Below are positions 23,218 to 32,099 of a stretch of DNA of 64,000 nucleotides, in pieces. Source of the DNA: Sinobacterium caligoides (GTDB lineage Bacteria; Pseudomonadota; Gammaproteobacteria; Pseudomonadales; Sinobacteriaceae). The number at the start of each line of letters is the position of its first letter. Position 1 is the stretch's first letter. Made by a program: the position numbers and the translations under genes. The notes below the pieces were generated by a model. It did not search any database, was not told where the DNA came from, and worked only from the letters and a program-made list of their open reading frames with translations. Location: positions 1,148,054 through 1,212,053 of the forward strand of contig NZ_RKHR01000004.1 of NCBI RefSeq assembly GCF_003752585.1. The letters are read 5' to 3'.

Positions 23218-24480
23218 CTATTTACCACCCTTCATCGAAAGGAAGAACTCTTCATTCGTCTTTGTTGTCTTCATACGGTCGAGTAAGAACTCTAACGCAG
23301 GCAGATCTTCCATAGAATGCAATAACTTACGCAAAATCCACATACGCTGCAGTTCATCTTCACTGGTCAATAACTCTTCACGACGCGTACCAGAACGACG
23401 AATGTTAATCGCCGGGTAAACTCGCTTCTCAGCAATACGGCGATCGAGATGCAGCTCTTGATTACCCGTACCCTTGAACTCCTCATAGATGACCTCATCC
23501 ATTTTAGAGCCGGTATCAACAAGAGCAGTAGCAATAATGGAGAGGCTACCGCCTTCCTCAATATTACGTGCAGCACCAAAGAAACGCTTTGGGCGCTCTA
23601 ACGCGTGAGCATCAACACCACCGGTCAGAACCTTGCCCGACGAGGGTACAATCGTGTTATACGCGCGCGCCAATCGAGTAATCGAATCCAACAAGATGAT
23701 CACATCCTTCTTGTGCTCAACAAGACGCTTGGCCTTCTCGATAACCATCTCTGCTACCTGAACATGGCGAGCAGGCGGCTCATCGAAGGTGGAAGCAACT
23801 ACTTCGGCGCGCACTGAGCGCTGCATCTCGGTCACTTCCTCTGGACGCTCATCGATCAGCAACACAATGACGTAACACTCAGGATTGTTGCGAATGATAG
23901 ACTGAGCAATATGCTGCATCATTAATGTCTTACCCGCTTTTGGCGGAGCAACAATCAAGCTGCGCTGCCCCTTACCAATGGGGGCAGCAAGATCAATAAT
24001 CCGACCCGTAAGGTCTTCTGTAGAGCCATTACCAGCCTCAAGCGCCAAACGGTCATTGGGAAACAGAGGTGTTAAGTTCTCAAACAAGACCTTGTTACGC
24101 GACTGCTCAGGCGTACTGAAGTTGATCTCAGAAACTTTTAACAGGGCAAAGTAGCGCTCGCCATCCTTAGGGGGACGAATCTTGCCTGACACCGAATCGC
24201 CAGTACGAAGGTTGAATCGGCGAATCTGGCTCGGCGAAACATAAATATCATCAGGGCCAGCAAGGTAAGAGCTATCTGCAGAGCGCAAAAAGCCGAAGCC
24301 ATCCTGCAATATCTCTAATACGCCATCACCATAAATGTCTTCACCGCTCTTGGCGTGACGCTTCAATATGGCAAAGATAATATCCTGCTTGCGCGAGCGA
24401 CCGATGTTTTCCAGCCCCTGCTCCTTAGCAATATCCATCAGAGCGGGAATAGGTTGTGTTTTAAGTTCAGTAAGATTCAT
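23218..24480 (-). CDS. rho: Transcription termination factor Rho
   Basis: Hexameric RNA helicase that terminates transcription. Its 420 residues contain the N-terminal helical domain ([20 protein letters not shown]), the RNA-binding cold-shock domain (about 50-125, [20 protein letters not shown]), the P-loop [12 protein letters not shown] (about 178-189), Walker B region [18 protein letters not shown], the Q-loop region and the R-loop [19 protein letters not shown]. All motifs are intact. It is downstream of trxA on the same strand with its own probable promoter, leaving a leader of about 140 nt, which fits the autogenous attenuation known for rho. Confidence 0.98.
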   Translation of the reverse strand: MNLTELKTQPIPALMDIAKEQGLENIGRSRKQDIIFAILKRHAKSGEDIYGDGVLEILQDGFGFLRSADSSYLAGPDDIYVSPSQIRRFNLRTGDSVSGKIRPPKDGERYFALLKVSEINFSTPEQSRNKVLFENLTPLFPNDRLALEAGNGSTEDLTGRIIDLAAPIGKGQRSLIVAPPKAGKTLMMQHIAQSIIRNNPECYVIVLLIDERPEEVTEMQRSVRAEVVASTFDEPPARHVQVAEMVIEKAKRLVEHKKDVIILLDSITRLARAYNTIVPSSGKVLTGGVDAHALERPKRFFGAARNIEEGGSLSIIATALVDTGSKMDEVIYEEFKGTGNQELHLDRRIAEKRVYPAINIRRSGTRREELLTSEDELQRMWILRKLLHSMEDLPALEFLLDRMKTTKTNEEFFLSMKGGK

Positions 24481-24623
24481 AGACGTAAGAGTTACAAATA
24501 GATTTATTCAGAAGGGGCGCGTGAATCGACCGGACACATCAAAGCGAAAGCTTTCATAGGTGGATCAAAAAATGAATTCAGGAGATACGCGATTGGGGAT
24601 CGTTAATTTTGTAAATTTCTACA

Positions 24624-24652
24624 AGTATAAGGCAGTTCAATTACCACGTCCA
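24624..24652 (-). promoter_or_regulatory. Probable rho promoter
   Basis: On the minus strand TGGACG (24647-24652), a 17-nt spacer and TATACT (24624-24629) resemble a sigma70 promoter. It places the start about 140 nt before the rho ATG. Consensus match only. Confidence 0.45.
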
Positions 24653-24662
24653 GTGTGGCCAG

Positions 24663-24687
24663 CAGCCCCTCTTATTCGAGGGGGCTG
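24663..24687 (-). other. Hairpin downstream of trxA
   Basis: CAGCCCCTC and GAGGGGGCTG form a 9-bp stem with one bulge and a 6-nt loop, 35 bp after the trxA stop. No T-run follows on either strand, so termination there would be Rho-dependent or absent. Confidence 0.35.
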
Positions 24688-24721
24688 ATCACCGCTGCCT
24701 TAAACAAAGACAGCAGGCTTT

Positions 24722-25048
24722 TTATAGCGAGCCGTCAATAAATTCTTTTAGCTGCGTCTTGGACAGTGCACCAACCTTAGTCGCATCGGCGTTTCCAGCC
24801 TTAAACATAATCAAGGTAGGAATACCACGAACACCAAATTTTGTCGGCGTCTCATTGTTGGCATCAACATCAACCTTCACTATCTTAACCTTGCCAGCAT
24901 ACTCATCCGCCAAGTCCTCTAAAACAGGGGCAATCATCTTACACGGCCCACACCATTCAGCCCAAAAATCAACCAATACTGGGATCTCAGAATTTAGTAC
25001 ATCAGCCTCAAAGCTCGCATCCGTAGCCTGAACTATGTTGTCGCTCAT
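24722..25048 (-). CDS. trxA: Thioredoxin 1
   Basis: Cytoplasmic dithiol reductant of 108 residues. The active site WCGPC is at residues 32-36 within [16 protein letters not shown]; the cis-proline segment RGIPTLIMF (about 74-82) and the buried Asp27 are present. GGAGAG lies just upstream of the start. It is divergent from ppx and followed by rho, as in Pseudomonas and E. coli. Confidence 0.98.
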   Translation of the reverse strand: MSDNIVQATDASFEADVLNSEIPVLVDFWAEWCGPCKMIAPVLEDLADEYAGKVKIVKVDVDANNETPTKFGVRGIPTLIMFKAGNADATKVGALSKTQLKEFIDGSL

Positions 25049-25210
25049 TGATAATCTCTCCGATCATTGTTGTGCACTACAGTGAGTACAAATATAAAAG
25101 ACGGGTAGTGTACCACCCCTACACAATTAACAAAAACTCCTATGGAGCAAGATAAGCACTCCTGCTAGCATTAGCCCACTATTAGCAAGCTAAACCGACT
25201 TAGTAACCAC

Positions 25211-26110
25211 ATGCAGACCATCGCCGCCCTTGACCTCGGCTCCAACAGCTTCCACCTCCTTATCGCCACCGTTGACGACGGTGTAGTTACCCCTGCTTAT
25301 CAATGCGGTAAACGCACACAGCTCGGCCTGGGAATGGTGAATCGAAAAATCCACCCTGACGCCATTACTCGCGGCCTTACTTGTATCCACGAGTATATGT
25401 CCATCATCCAGCAATACCGTACTGACATCATTCTCACGGCCGCAACATCCGCACTCAGAATCGCCGACAATAGCGACCATTTCTGCCACGAGGCGGCCAA
25501 AATATTACAGTGCGATGTTGATATCATCAGCGGCAAACGGGAAGCCGAGCTGATTTATCAGGGCGTACGATCCACAACGCAGGCATCAGGGCAACAGATG
25601 GTAGTAGATATAGGCGGCGGTAGCACTGAATTCATTTTGGGCTACAACCACAAGATTCAACAGGCCCATAGCTTAAACGTCGGTTGCCTCAGCCACTTTC
25701 AGGCCTTCTACCCAACCTCTGAGCTTAATCGCAGCATCTTCGAGGCTTCCGTCACTAGCGCCAGACAACAAATCAAAACAATCGCCCACCATTATCAGAG
25801 CGCAATAGAGCACAACAGCCTTGGCTGCTCCGGCGTCATCGAAGCTGTTGCAGGCGTACTAAAATATCAACACTGGGGGAGAAATATTACCCTCCCTGGT
25901 CTCTATCAGGCGAGAGAATCATTACTCAGGGAGTTCAATAATGTAAACGATGTGCGCTATCCGGGCTTAAACAGTGATAGGCGAGCACTCTACGTTGCAG
26001 GCCTAGCTATCACTATTGCCATCTTTGAGGAACTAAAGCTCAGTACAATCACTCATACTCAGTCCGCACTCAAAGAGGGGCTAATTTCAGCCTACCTCCT
26101 ATCTCACTAA
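25211..26110 (+). CDS. ppx: Ppx/GppA family phosphatase, short form
   Basis: Hydrolyses inorganic polyphosphate or the pppGpp 5' phosphate; which one cannot be told from sequence. The 299 residues cover only the two ASKHA (actin-like) lobes: LDLGSNSFHLLIA (7-19, phosphate loop 1), TAATSALRIADNSDHF (about 77-92), ISGKREAELIYQGV (about 104-117) and VVDIGGGSTEFILG (about 128-141, phosphate loop 2). The roughly 200-residue C-terminal HD-like domains of E. coli Ppx are absent. Divergence from trxA matches the Pseudomonas trxA/ppx position; ppk, usually next, is missing. Confidence 0.88.
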   Translation: MQTIAALDLGSNSFHLLIATVDDGVVTPAYQCGKRTQLGLGMVNRKIHPDAITRGLTCIHEYMSIIQQYRTDIILTAATSALRIADNSDHFCHEAAKILQCDVDIISGKREAELIYQGVRSTTQASGQQMVVDIGGGSTEFILGYNHKIQQAHSLNVGCLSHFQAFYPTSELNRSIFEASVTSARQQIKTIAHHYQSAIEHNSLGCSGVIEAVAGVLKYQHWGRNITLPGLYQARESLLREFNNVNDVRYPGLNSDRRALYVAGLAITIAIFEELKLSTITHTQSALKEGLISAYLLSH

Positions 26111-26122
26111 CTCATTGAGATA

Positions 26123-26692
26123 CTAAGCTTCGCTCTCCGCGGTAGGTACTACGCGAGGGCGGCGCTTATAAGTAATGACCGCAGCCTTAGCCTGCTTACG
26201 CGGCTCTTGCAATACGTCGCTACCACCAGGCGCAGCTCCCCCTACAGGCTGACCAAACTGATTGTGGCGAGGCTGCATATTATACTCGTTACGTGTACGA
26301 CCACTATTGTAACGATTACCCGAAGCACTGTTGCCATGCTCAGAAAAGCTATTACCACTAGGGCGACCGCTCGACTTAGGTTTGTAATCATAGCTGTTAG
26401 GGTGCGCCTGCGTGGCATTGCCTTCCGATCGACGCTGGTCGTGCTGGCGCAGGCCGTGCTGACTGCGACGCTGTCTCGGCTGATAGGAGCCGCCCCCACC
26501 CAGACCACCTTGATCCGCGCGACTATCGCGCTGAGGGCGTCCATGATTTTCACGCTGCGGCTGCACATCAACAACAATGGGGCCGTTGTGAGGGTTTCGC
26601 TGAAAACCGCATTGGGGGCACTTAACAAGCTGATGCTTCTGTGCATTACATTCTGGGCAAGATTCAAATGCCATATTTTTCACACCATTCAT
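26123..26692 (-). CDS. Zinc-ribbon protein with a long basic disordered tail
   Basis: A 189-residue protein of unknown function. Near the N-terminus two CxxC pairs (Cys12/15 and Cys25/28, ESCPECNAQ and VKCPQCGFQRN) make a small zinc ribbon. The rest (about 40-170) is low complexity, rich in Arg, Gln, Gly, Asn and Ser, then a short YKRRPRVVPTAESEA end. Such tails often bind nucleic acid or ribosomes, which is inference only. Translation may start at the second Met (26674), where the ribbon begins. It is convergent with ppx (12-bp gap) and lies downstream of the ABC-F gene. Confidence 0.7.
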   Translation of the reverse strand: MNGVKNMAFESCPECNAQKHQLVKCPQCGFQRNPHNGPIVVDVQPQRENHGRPQRDSRADQGGLGGGGSYQPRQRRSQHGLRQHDQRRSEGNATQAHPNSYDYKPKSSGRPSGNSFSEHGNSASGNRYNSGRTRNEYNMQPRHNQFGQPVGGAAPGGSDVLQEPRKQAKAAVITYKRRPRVVPTAESEA

Positions 26693-26753
26693 TGGGCTTA
26701 CTTAATAATTTTATTTAACTAAGCTCGGTCAAACAATAAGTGATTACCGAAGA

Positions 26754-28661
26754 CTAACCTCGGCGTAACTCGCCTTCCTTTTCTTCAAGCTCCTCCTGAG
26801 CTTCGAGCCACTCCCCCTCCAACGCCTCAACAGCCTGGGTTAGCTCTGCCTGTCGAAGCAGGCTCGTCTGTAACGAGACTTTATTTACATCCTCATAGAT
26901 TGCCACGTCCGCAAGGGCCGTCTCAACCCCAACAAGCTCTTGCTGCAAACCATCAAGCTTCTTCTCTAAGCTCTGTGCTTTTTTTCGCAGCGGCGCCAAC
27001 TGACGACGAAGCTCCGCCTCATACTGTCGCTGCGCTTTTCTATCAACACTTCGCCCAACAGTCTCTTGCTCTGGCGACTGCTTGGCCTGCTGTTTCAACT
27101 GCTGCAGCAAGCCATGATAGTCATCAAGCGAGCCATCAAACTCACTCACTCCACCCTCTGCTAGCAACCAGAACTGCTCGACACTATTCTTTAATAGGTG
27201 CCGGTCGTGCGAGACAACGATTACCGCACCCTCAAACTGCTGTATCGCCACCGTCAGGGCGTGACACATTTCCAAGTCCAGATGGTTTGTCGGCTCATCC
27301 AATATCAATAGATTGGGCTTGCTCCAGGCAACAATAGCGAGGGCGAGACGTGCTTTCTCCCCCCCCGAAAAATTAACAATAGAACCTGTCGCGTCCTCAC
27401 CATGAAAGTTAAAGCCACCTAGAAAATTCCGTATCTCCTGCTCTCTAGCTTTCGGCGTCAAACGCTGTAAGTGCAATAGCGGACTCGCCGACATGTCGAG
27501 CGCTTCAAGCTGGTGCTGAGCAAAATAACCGATATGTAAATGCTCACCAGTCAATCGCTCTCCACCCAGCAGCGCCAAGTCACCAACGAGGCTCTTTAAC
27601 AGTGTAGATTTACCCGCACCGTTGGCCCCCAAGAGACCAATACGTGAACCGGGATGAAGGCGTAAGCTCTGCGTTTCGACGACAACCTTATCACCATAAC
27701 CTAAACGCGCATCGGTCAATCCCAACAGAGGGTCCGATGTTTTCCCATGAACTAAAAAATGGAATTTAAAGGGGGAGTCGGCATGTGCAGGAGCAATCAG
27801 CTCCATTCGCTCCAATTCTTTAATGCGGCTCTGGGCCTGCTTCGCCTTCGTCGCCTTAGCACGAAAACGTCGCACAAAGTCTTGAATTTCCTCAACTCTA
27901 CGCTGCTGCTTCTCGAAAGCAGACTGCTGTAGCGCCAAGCGCTCTGCACGCTGGCGCTCATAGGCTGAATAATGCCCTCGATAGAGGTGTAATTGCCGCT
28001 GCTCTAACGCCACAATTTCATCGACAACGCTATCGAGAAAGTCACGATCATGCGAAACCAAAACCAGTGTACCATCGTAACGCTTCAACCAGTTTTCCAG
28101 CCAAAAGCAAGCATCTAGATCAAGATGGTTAGTAGGCTCATCAAGCAACAATAAATCTGACGGGCACATTAACGCCTGCGCCAAGTTGAGCCTAATACGC
28201 CAACCACCTGAAAAATCGGCAACAGAGCGCTCTACTTCATGAGAAGAAAACCCCAGACCGTGTAATAGTCGCTGACCACGGAGCTCGGCATTAAAACCAT
28301 CGACAGCCTCCATCTGCTCTAGCAAACTAGCGTGCGCCTGATGATCTTCTCGAGCCTGAGCGCTTTCGATCTCACACTGCAGATAGCGTAGCTTCGTATC
28401 ACCATCCAATACGTAATCTATGGCGCGGCGATTCGAGCTTGCCACTTCTTGAGCCATATGCGCGATACGCCACTGCGGGTTAATAGCGAGCTCGCCTGCA
28501 TCCAACTCCAGCTCACCTTGCAGCAACTTAAATAATGAACTCTTTCCAGAACCGTTGGCACCGATAAGCCCTACTCGCCGTCCTGGGTGAATAGTTAAGT
28601 TGGCTTCGCTCAATAGTGGGCGACCACCGCGCAATAGGCTAACATCTGTCAATCGTATCAT
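26754..28661 (-). CDS. yheS: ABC-F family ATPase (YheS-like)
   Basis: Soluble tandem ATPase without membrane spans, of the ribosome-associated ABC-F class. The 635 residues have Walker A GANGSGKSS (34-42), signature FSGGWRIRLNLAQAL and Walker B LLLLDEPTNHLD in the first half; a charged linker (about 235-300, the P-site tRNA interaction motif region); then GANGAGKSTLL, FSGGEKARLALAI and LLILDEPTNHLD in the second half; and a C-terminal coiled coil (about 540-630). The start at MIRLTDVSLL matches YheS; the upstream 17 codons do not. Substrate and target are unknown. It precedes the algP region as in Pseudomonas. Confidence 0.9.
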   Translation of the reverse strand: MIRLTDVSLLRGGRPLLSEANLTIHPGRRVGLIGANGSGKSSLFKLLQGELELDAGELAINPQWRIAHMAQEVASSNRRAIDYVLDGDTKLRYLQCEIESAQAREDHQAHASLLEQMEAVDGFNAELRGQRLLHGLGFSSHEVERSVADFSGGWRIRLNLAQALMCPSDLLLLDEPTNHLDLDACFWLENWLKRYDGTLVLVSHDRDFLDSVVDEIVALEQRQLHLYRGHYSAYERQRAERLALQQSAFEKQQRRVEEIQDFVRRFRAKATKAKQAQSRIKELERMELIAPAHADSPFKFHFLVHGKTSDPLLGLTDARLGYGDKVVVETQSLRLHPGSRIGLLGANGAGKSTLLKSLVGDLALLGGERLTGEHLHIGYFAQHQLEALDMSASPLLHLQRLTPKAREQEIRNFLGGFNFHGEDATGSIVNFSGGEKARLALAIVAWSKPNLLILDEPTNHLDLEMCHALTVAIQQFEGAVIVVSHDRHLLKNSVEQFWLLAEGGVSEFDGSLDDYHGLLQQLKQQAKQSPEQETVGRSVDRKAQRQYEAELRRQLAPLRKKAQSLEKKLDGLQQELVGVETALADVAIYEDVNKVSLQTSLLRQAELTQAVEALEGEWLEAQEELEEKEGELRRG

Positions 28662-28736
28662 GGCGGCGCATTCTAACAGGCCGCAGAATACTTGCCACCC
28701 CCCCAACGACAACTAACAGAGTGTTACCTACTTTTA

Positions 28737-29252
28737 ATGCCTACAACTCAATATTCTACCCCGAACTGGTTAAGCAGAGACGAGCTATGGCGATACTCGC
28801 TTAAGCTCTACTCAAAAGAGGCGGTACGCGATGCATGCCTGCAGCTACAAGAGTACCGACAGCTCAACATCAACGCACTTTTAACATGTTGTTTTCTCGG
28901 AGGAAAAGACCTAAAGCTGACCACCAAGGCAGCTAAGGAACTAAGTTTTAACAGACAGTTTCGCCGATGGAATCAAGAAACCACTCAACCACTTCGAGAT
29001 ATCCGCCGGAGGCTAAAGCAAGCGGGGCCAGCATGCCCAGAACAACTAGAGCTATACCGACAGATCACAATAGCAGAGCTCTCCGCAGAGAGAGTAGAGC
29101 AGGCCATTATCGCCGCCATACTTAATCAGCACACACTACCCAACGCCGCCGCCCCCTGCTTAACTAACCTCTCACTTTACTGGCAGAACTATCACCCAAT
29201 GGCAGCCGACACAGAGCTTTTAACCCTCGCACAACAAGCGAGCACTATTTAA
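28737..29252 (+). CDS. TIGR02444 family protein
   Basis: A 171-residue helical protein of unknown function. The N-terminal half has the TIGR02444/DUF2390 pattern: an LWRYSLKLYSKEAVRDACLQ segment and an INALLTCCFLGG core, then RRWNQETTQPLRDIRRRLK. The ATG at 28737 is preferred because the family begins just after it; the frame is open 45 bp further upstream. It is divergent from the ABC-F gene, and its 3' end overlaps the algP-like gene by 8 bp in antisense. In Pseudomonas the same pair flanks algP. Confidence 0.8.
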   Translation: MPTTQYSTPNWLSRDELWRYSLKLYSKEAVRDACLQLQEYRQLNINALLTCCFLGGKDLKLTTKAAKELSFNRQFRRWNQETTQPLRDIRRRLKQAGPACPEQLELYRQITIAELSAERVEQAIIAAILNQHTLPNAAAPCLTNLSLYWQNYHPMAADTELLTLAQQASTI

Positions 29253-30144
29253 CCGGATCAAAAATACTTTTAACCAGCTTACGCTTCGGTTTTGGTTTTG
29301 GTTCGCTAGCGCCCATTGGCACCGAAATCACCCGTGCTTTTGACGCCTGCTCAGACTTTTTATCACCTTTCTCCGCCATCATCACATCACTCTTCGTTGT
29401 ACAAGTTAGCTCAGCCTGCGGCACCACTAACTCCAATGACACCTGTTCAGGCTCAGCAGCACTGCCGATCTCCTTGACTTTCGCCTCTACAGCCTTCGCG
29501 CTAGCCTTCGCATCAACAGGCTCCTTGCGAGGACGGCCACGACGCTTTACAGCACCACTCGGGCTCTCGGCGCGTACTGTCAAGGTCTCTGCTGGCTTCG
29601 CTTTAAGCGACGCTACTGTCGCGTCGCTACTCTCGGATTGAACCGGTGGCGCTAATTTCTTCACCACGCTTCCCGGAACCGATACAACCGCAGCATTTAG
29701 CTTCTCCGAAGGTGACGATTTGCGCACCACAAGGTCCAGGTCAGTAGATACGCGATCGACAATTGCTTGCCGCGCCTTATCGCACTTCTGCTGCCGTTTA
29801 GCATCTACCAAGGCAGCCTGAAGCTGTTTTAGCTCAGCTTTCAAGCCCACGATCAAGTCATTTTGCTCACCGAGATTAAGCACTGCCCTCTCCAGCTGTC
29901 GCTCAGTCGCCGCCGTAGACTTAAGTTTTTTCTTAGCTTTAACCTCCACCAACTTATTCGCCAGCAATTTCTTTTTCGCTGTTGCCGCTAACTGCTTTTT
30001 CTTAAGCTTATCGATATCTTTTTGCAGCTTTATCAATCGCTGCGCCTTCGCTTTTGCCAGCTTCAGCTGTAAGGCCACAAGCTCACCTTCCATTACAGCT
30101 AGGTTATCTAACTCTGCTAGGGCCGACCTTTTCTTTAACGCCAT
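29245..30144 (-). CDS. algP: AlgP-like coiled-coil protein with an AT-hook
   Basis: A 299-residue basic protein. Residues 20-125 are a predicted coiled coil rich in Lys, Leu, Ala and Glu. The C-terminal half is low complexity and holds RRGRPRKEP (201-209), an AT-hook with its GRP core that binds the minor groove of AT-rich DNA. It ends with PKPKPKRKLVKSIFDPVK. Position (ABC-F, TIGR02444, this gene, FKBP, AlgQ) matches P. aeruginosa algP, a histone H1-like regulator; but the tandem KPAA-type repeats of that protein are not seen. The symbol is therefore positional. It is probably DNA-binding. Confidence 0.72.
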   Translation of the reverse strand: MALKKRSALAELDNLAVMEGELVALQLKLAKAKAQRLIKLQKDIDKLKKKQLAATAKKKLLANKLVEVKAKKKLKSTAATERQLERAVLNLGEQNDLIVGLKAELKQLQAALVDAKRQQKCDKARQAIVDRVSTDLDLVVRKSSPSEKLNAAVVSVPGSVVKKLAPPVQSESSDATVASLKAKPAETLTVRAESPSGAVKRRGRPRKEPVDAKASAKAVEAKVKEIGSAAEPEQVSLELVVPQAELTCTTKSDVMMAEKGDKKSEQASKARVISVPMGASEPKPKPKRKLVKSIFDPVK

Positions 30145-30486
30145 AATCCAATCAACCTAAGTAAAAACTCTAAGAAATGCCGGCATTATATATGGCTCGC
30201 CTACGTTATACATTAGCCTTTAATGCTTTATTAACCGTTTCTAGTCTCCTATAAAAAATCAATCGATCTCCCGCCCCCTCATGGAACCATCTCTCACAGA
30301 CATAGTCGAAGGTTATTGTATTAGTACCCAGCCTATATTATCTGCTGCGAGTGATACGCACGACCTTTTCATTAACTGTCTGTTTGTTATCGTTTTCAAT
30401 CCGTGCATAATACAGACGTCACGCAGCTGTAAGGCTGCAACTACAAATCCTAAAACATTTGACCGTTGTTACCACAGGAATACAAC
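30145..30486. promoter_or_regulatory. Divergent control region between algP-like and FKBP genes
   Basis: These 342 bases hold no supported gene; a 69-codon plus-strand frame at 30281 has no start signal or likeness. TTGTTA (30384-30389), a 16-nt spacer and CATAAT (30406-30411) form a probable sigma70 promoter for the FKBP gene. A small GCAGC/GCTGC hairpin (30423-30438) lies in its leader. Confidence 0.5.
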
Positions 30487-31224
30487 ATGAAAAAAAGACT
30501 CTTATGTCTCGCCATTGCCGGCATCGTTCTTGTCGGCTGCAAAGAAGAAGCTGCTACAGACGTCGCCACAGCCACACCAACATTTGAAAGTAGCACCAAT
30601 CAAGCTTCCTACGGCATGGGTCTGCGCGTAGGACAACAGGTTAAAGAGACCAGTATGCCCTTCGATAGCGACAGTTTTGTCGCTGGTTTAACAGACGGTA
30701 TTAGCGGTGCCGAGCCCAAGGTTCAAGAGGAGCAAATCATCGCCGCAATGCAAAAGCTCGGCGAAGATATGCAGAAAAAGCTGCAGGCTGAGAAGACCGC
30801 CGCTGCCGAGAACAACAAAACAGAGGGAGCAACCTTCCTCGCTGCCAACGGCGCTAAAGACGGCGTTGTCACCACCGACAGCGGACTTCAATACAAGGTA
30901 CTTACCAAGGGCGAAGGCACTAAGCCTAGTGCCACTTCAGTGGTCGAAGTCAACTATCGCGGCACACTAATCGACGGCACTGAGTTTGACAGCTCATACA
31001 CTCGCGGTGAAACAGCTAAGTTCCCGGTCAACGCCGTTATTGCTGGCTGGACAGAAGCATTGCAACTCATGCCTGTCGGCTCTAAATGGGAACTCTACAT
31101 TCCATCCGAGCTTGCCTACGGCCCCGCAGGCAGCCCACCTATCGGCCCTAACGCCACCCTTATCTTTGAAGTCGACCTCATCGGCATCGAAGGCGAGAAA
31201 GCCGCGACCGACGCAGAGAAATAA
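30487..31224 (+). CDS. FKBP-type peptidyl-prolyl isomerase, lipoprotein
   Basis: A 245-residue proline isomerase/chaperone of the Mip/FkpA/FklB class. The start MKKRLLCLAI gives a signal peptide with lipobox LVGC (Cys18); Lys follows the Cys, so outer-membrane rather than inner-membrane retention is expected. Residues 35-130 form the helical dimerisation domain (ASYGMGLRVGQQVKE). The FKBP domain (about 130-238) has VVEVNYRGTLIDGTEFDSSY, the core Trp in VIAGWTEALQLMP and YIPSELAYG, all intact. AGGA precedes the start. It occupies the fklB position between algP and algQ in Pseudomonas. Confidence 0.93.
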   Translation: MKKRLLCLAIAGIVLVGCKEEAATDVATATPTFESSTNQASYGMGLRVGQQVKETSMPFDSDSFVAGLTDGISGAEPKVQEEQIIAAMQKLGEDMQKKLQAEKTAAAENNKTEGATFLAANGAKDGVVTTDSGLQYKVLTKGEGTKPSATSVVEVNYRGTLIDGTEFDSSYTRGETAKFPVNAVIAGWTEALQLMPVGSKWELYIPSELAYGPAGSPPIGPNATLIFEVDLIGIEGEKAATDAEK

Positions 31225-31259
31225 CCCTCTACTCGCTAATATCTAAAGCGCGAGAAAAC

Positions 31260-31287
31260 AGCCCTAGCCGGGTAGCCTGCTAGGGCT
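31260..31287. terminator. Hairpin between convergent FKBP and algQ genes
   Basis: AGCCCTAG (31260-31267) and CTAGGGCT (31280-31287) form a perfect 8-bp stem. On the minus strand it is followed by GTTTTCTC, a weak T-tract for algQ; on the plus strand no T-run follows. It probably acts as a shared weak terminator. Confidence 0.5.
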
Positions 31288-31299
31288 ACCCCCTAGTTA

Positions 31300-31797
31300 T
31301 TAGGCCACTTGTGATTGATGCCTGTAATGTAACTGCTCCAACAAATTATCCTCTAGGTCAAAGCGAGTAGACATTATTTCACCCAAGGCAGACAGGTCAT
31401 CCTGCAGCCCCTGCGAACGCAAGCTCCCGCCTGCGCATCCATCATACTGATCGTTAAACGATAAGGCCTTCACCGTGGTACCCTCAAGTTGCGGATAAAT
31501 ATTGGCCGCAAACTCTACGCCACCATCGGCAAACTCCTCCGCTTCACCGAGCAACAGGTCAAACACTTCAAAATGCCCGGCACAAATATAATCCATCAAT
31601 ATCTGACAGAACTGCTCGAGCTCTTTTGCCGCTGGTTTAAGTTTTTTGCCTCCCGAAGCAGAGCCAAGCCCCTCGCTTAAAGTTGCACTAAGGTTGCAGT
31701 ATTTGACAAGTAACTGGCTCCTCTCTAGCAACCAGTCCGCCACAACAACTTCCACCCCTCCCCAGCGCTCTTGCCTGCTCTTACATTTTTCCAACAT
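31300..31797 (-). CDS. algQ: Anti-sigma 70 factor AlgQ/Rsd
   Basis: A 165-residue helical protein of the Rsd/AlgQ family, which binds region 4 of the housekeeping sigma factor and shifts RNA polymerase use. The family N-terminus CKSRQERWGGVEVVVADWL (5-23) and LVKYCNLSA (31-39) are clear, with LEQFCQILMDYICAGHFEVF (about 80-99) in the centre. A strong GGAGG lies just upstream of the ATG. In Pseudomonas AlgQ affects alginate, siderophore and virulence genes. Neighbouring algP and FKBP genes support the name AlgQ. Confidence 0.93.
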   Translation of the reverse strand: MLEKCKSRQERWGGVEVVVADWLLERSQLLVKYCNLSATLSEGLGSASGGKKLKPAAKELEQFCQILMDYICAGHFEVFDLLLGEAEEFADGGVEFAANIYPQLEGTTVKALSFNDQYDGCAGGSLRSQGLQDDLSALGEIMSTRFDLEDNLLEQLHYRHQSQVA

Positions 31798-32099
31798 AAC
31801 GCCCCTCCCTATATTAGCTAATGCTCACTCTTTGATGAGCGTTTTATATGCCACCCCTCTCCATCTGTACCTCCCTACTACTCTCACACGTACGGTAAGA
31901 ACAACGAGAGCGCACTATCAGAAGAGCCTCCTCCATGAGAGGGCTACTAACTATATCTACCCGCAACGAGTTAATAGTTATTATTATTAGAAGACGTTTA
32001 CGATCTCCAATAGCTTTTTGTTATTAACTTTCCGCTGCTAACAACTATCAGAATGGATGAGGTACGAAAAATAACTAGACAACGACAAAACCAACACCG
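31798..32099. other. Non-coding stretch between algQ and lrgB
   Basis: About 300 bases including the algQ promoter/leader (minus strand) and the lrgB 3' flank. The part nearest algQ holds its strong Shine-Dalgarno site. Only reading frames of about 30 codons without likeness are present. No terminator with a T-run was found for lrgB. Confidence 0.5.

Noticed and set aside
26207-26722. 171-codon frame antisense to the zinc-ribbon gene
   Set aside because: Arises from the low-complexity tail; its Thr/Ala/Arg/Leu bias shows no domain and it overlaps the CxxC-encoding strand.
30281-30490. 69-codon plus-strand frame in the algP-FKBP divergent region
   Set aside because: No ribosome site, no recognisable pattern, and it runs over the FKBP promoter and start.
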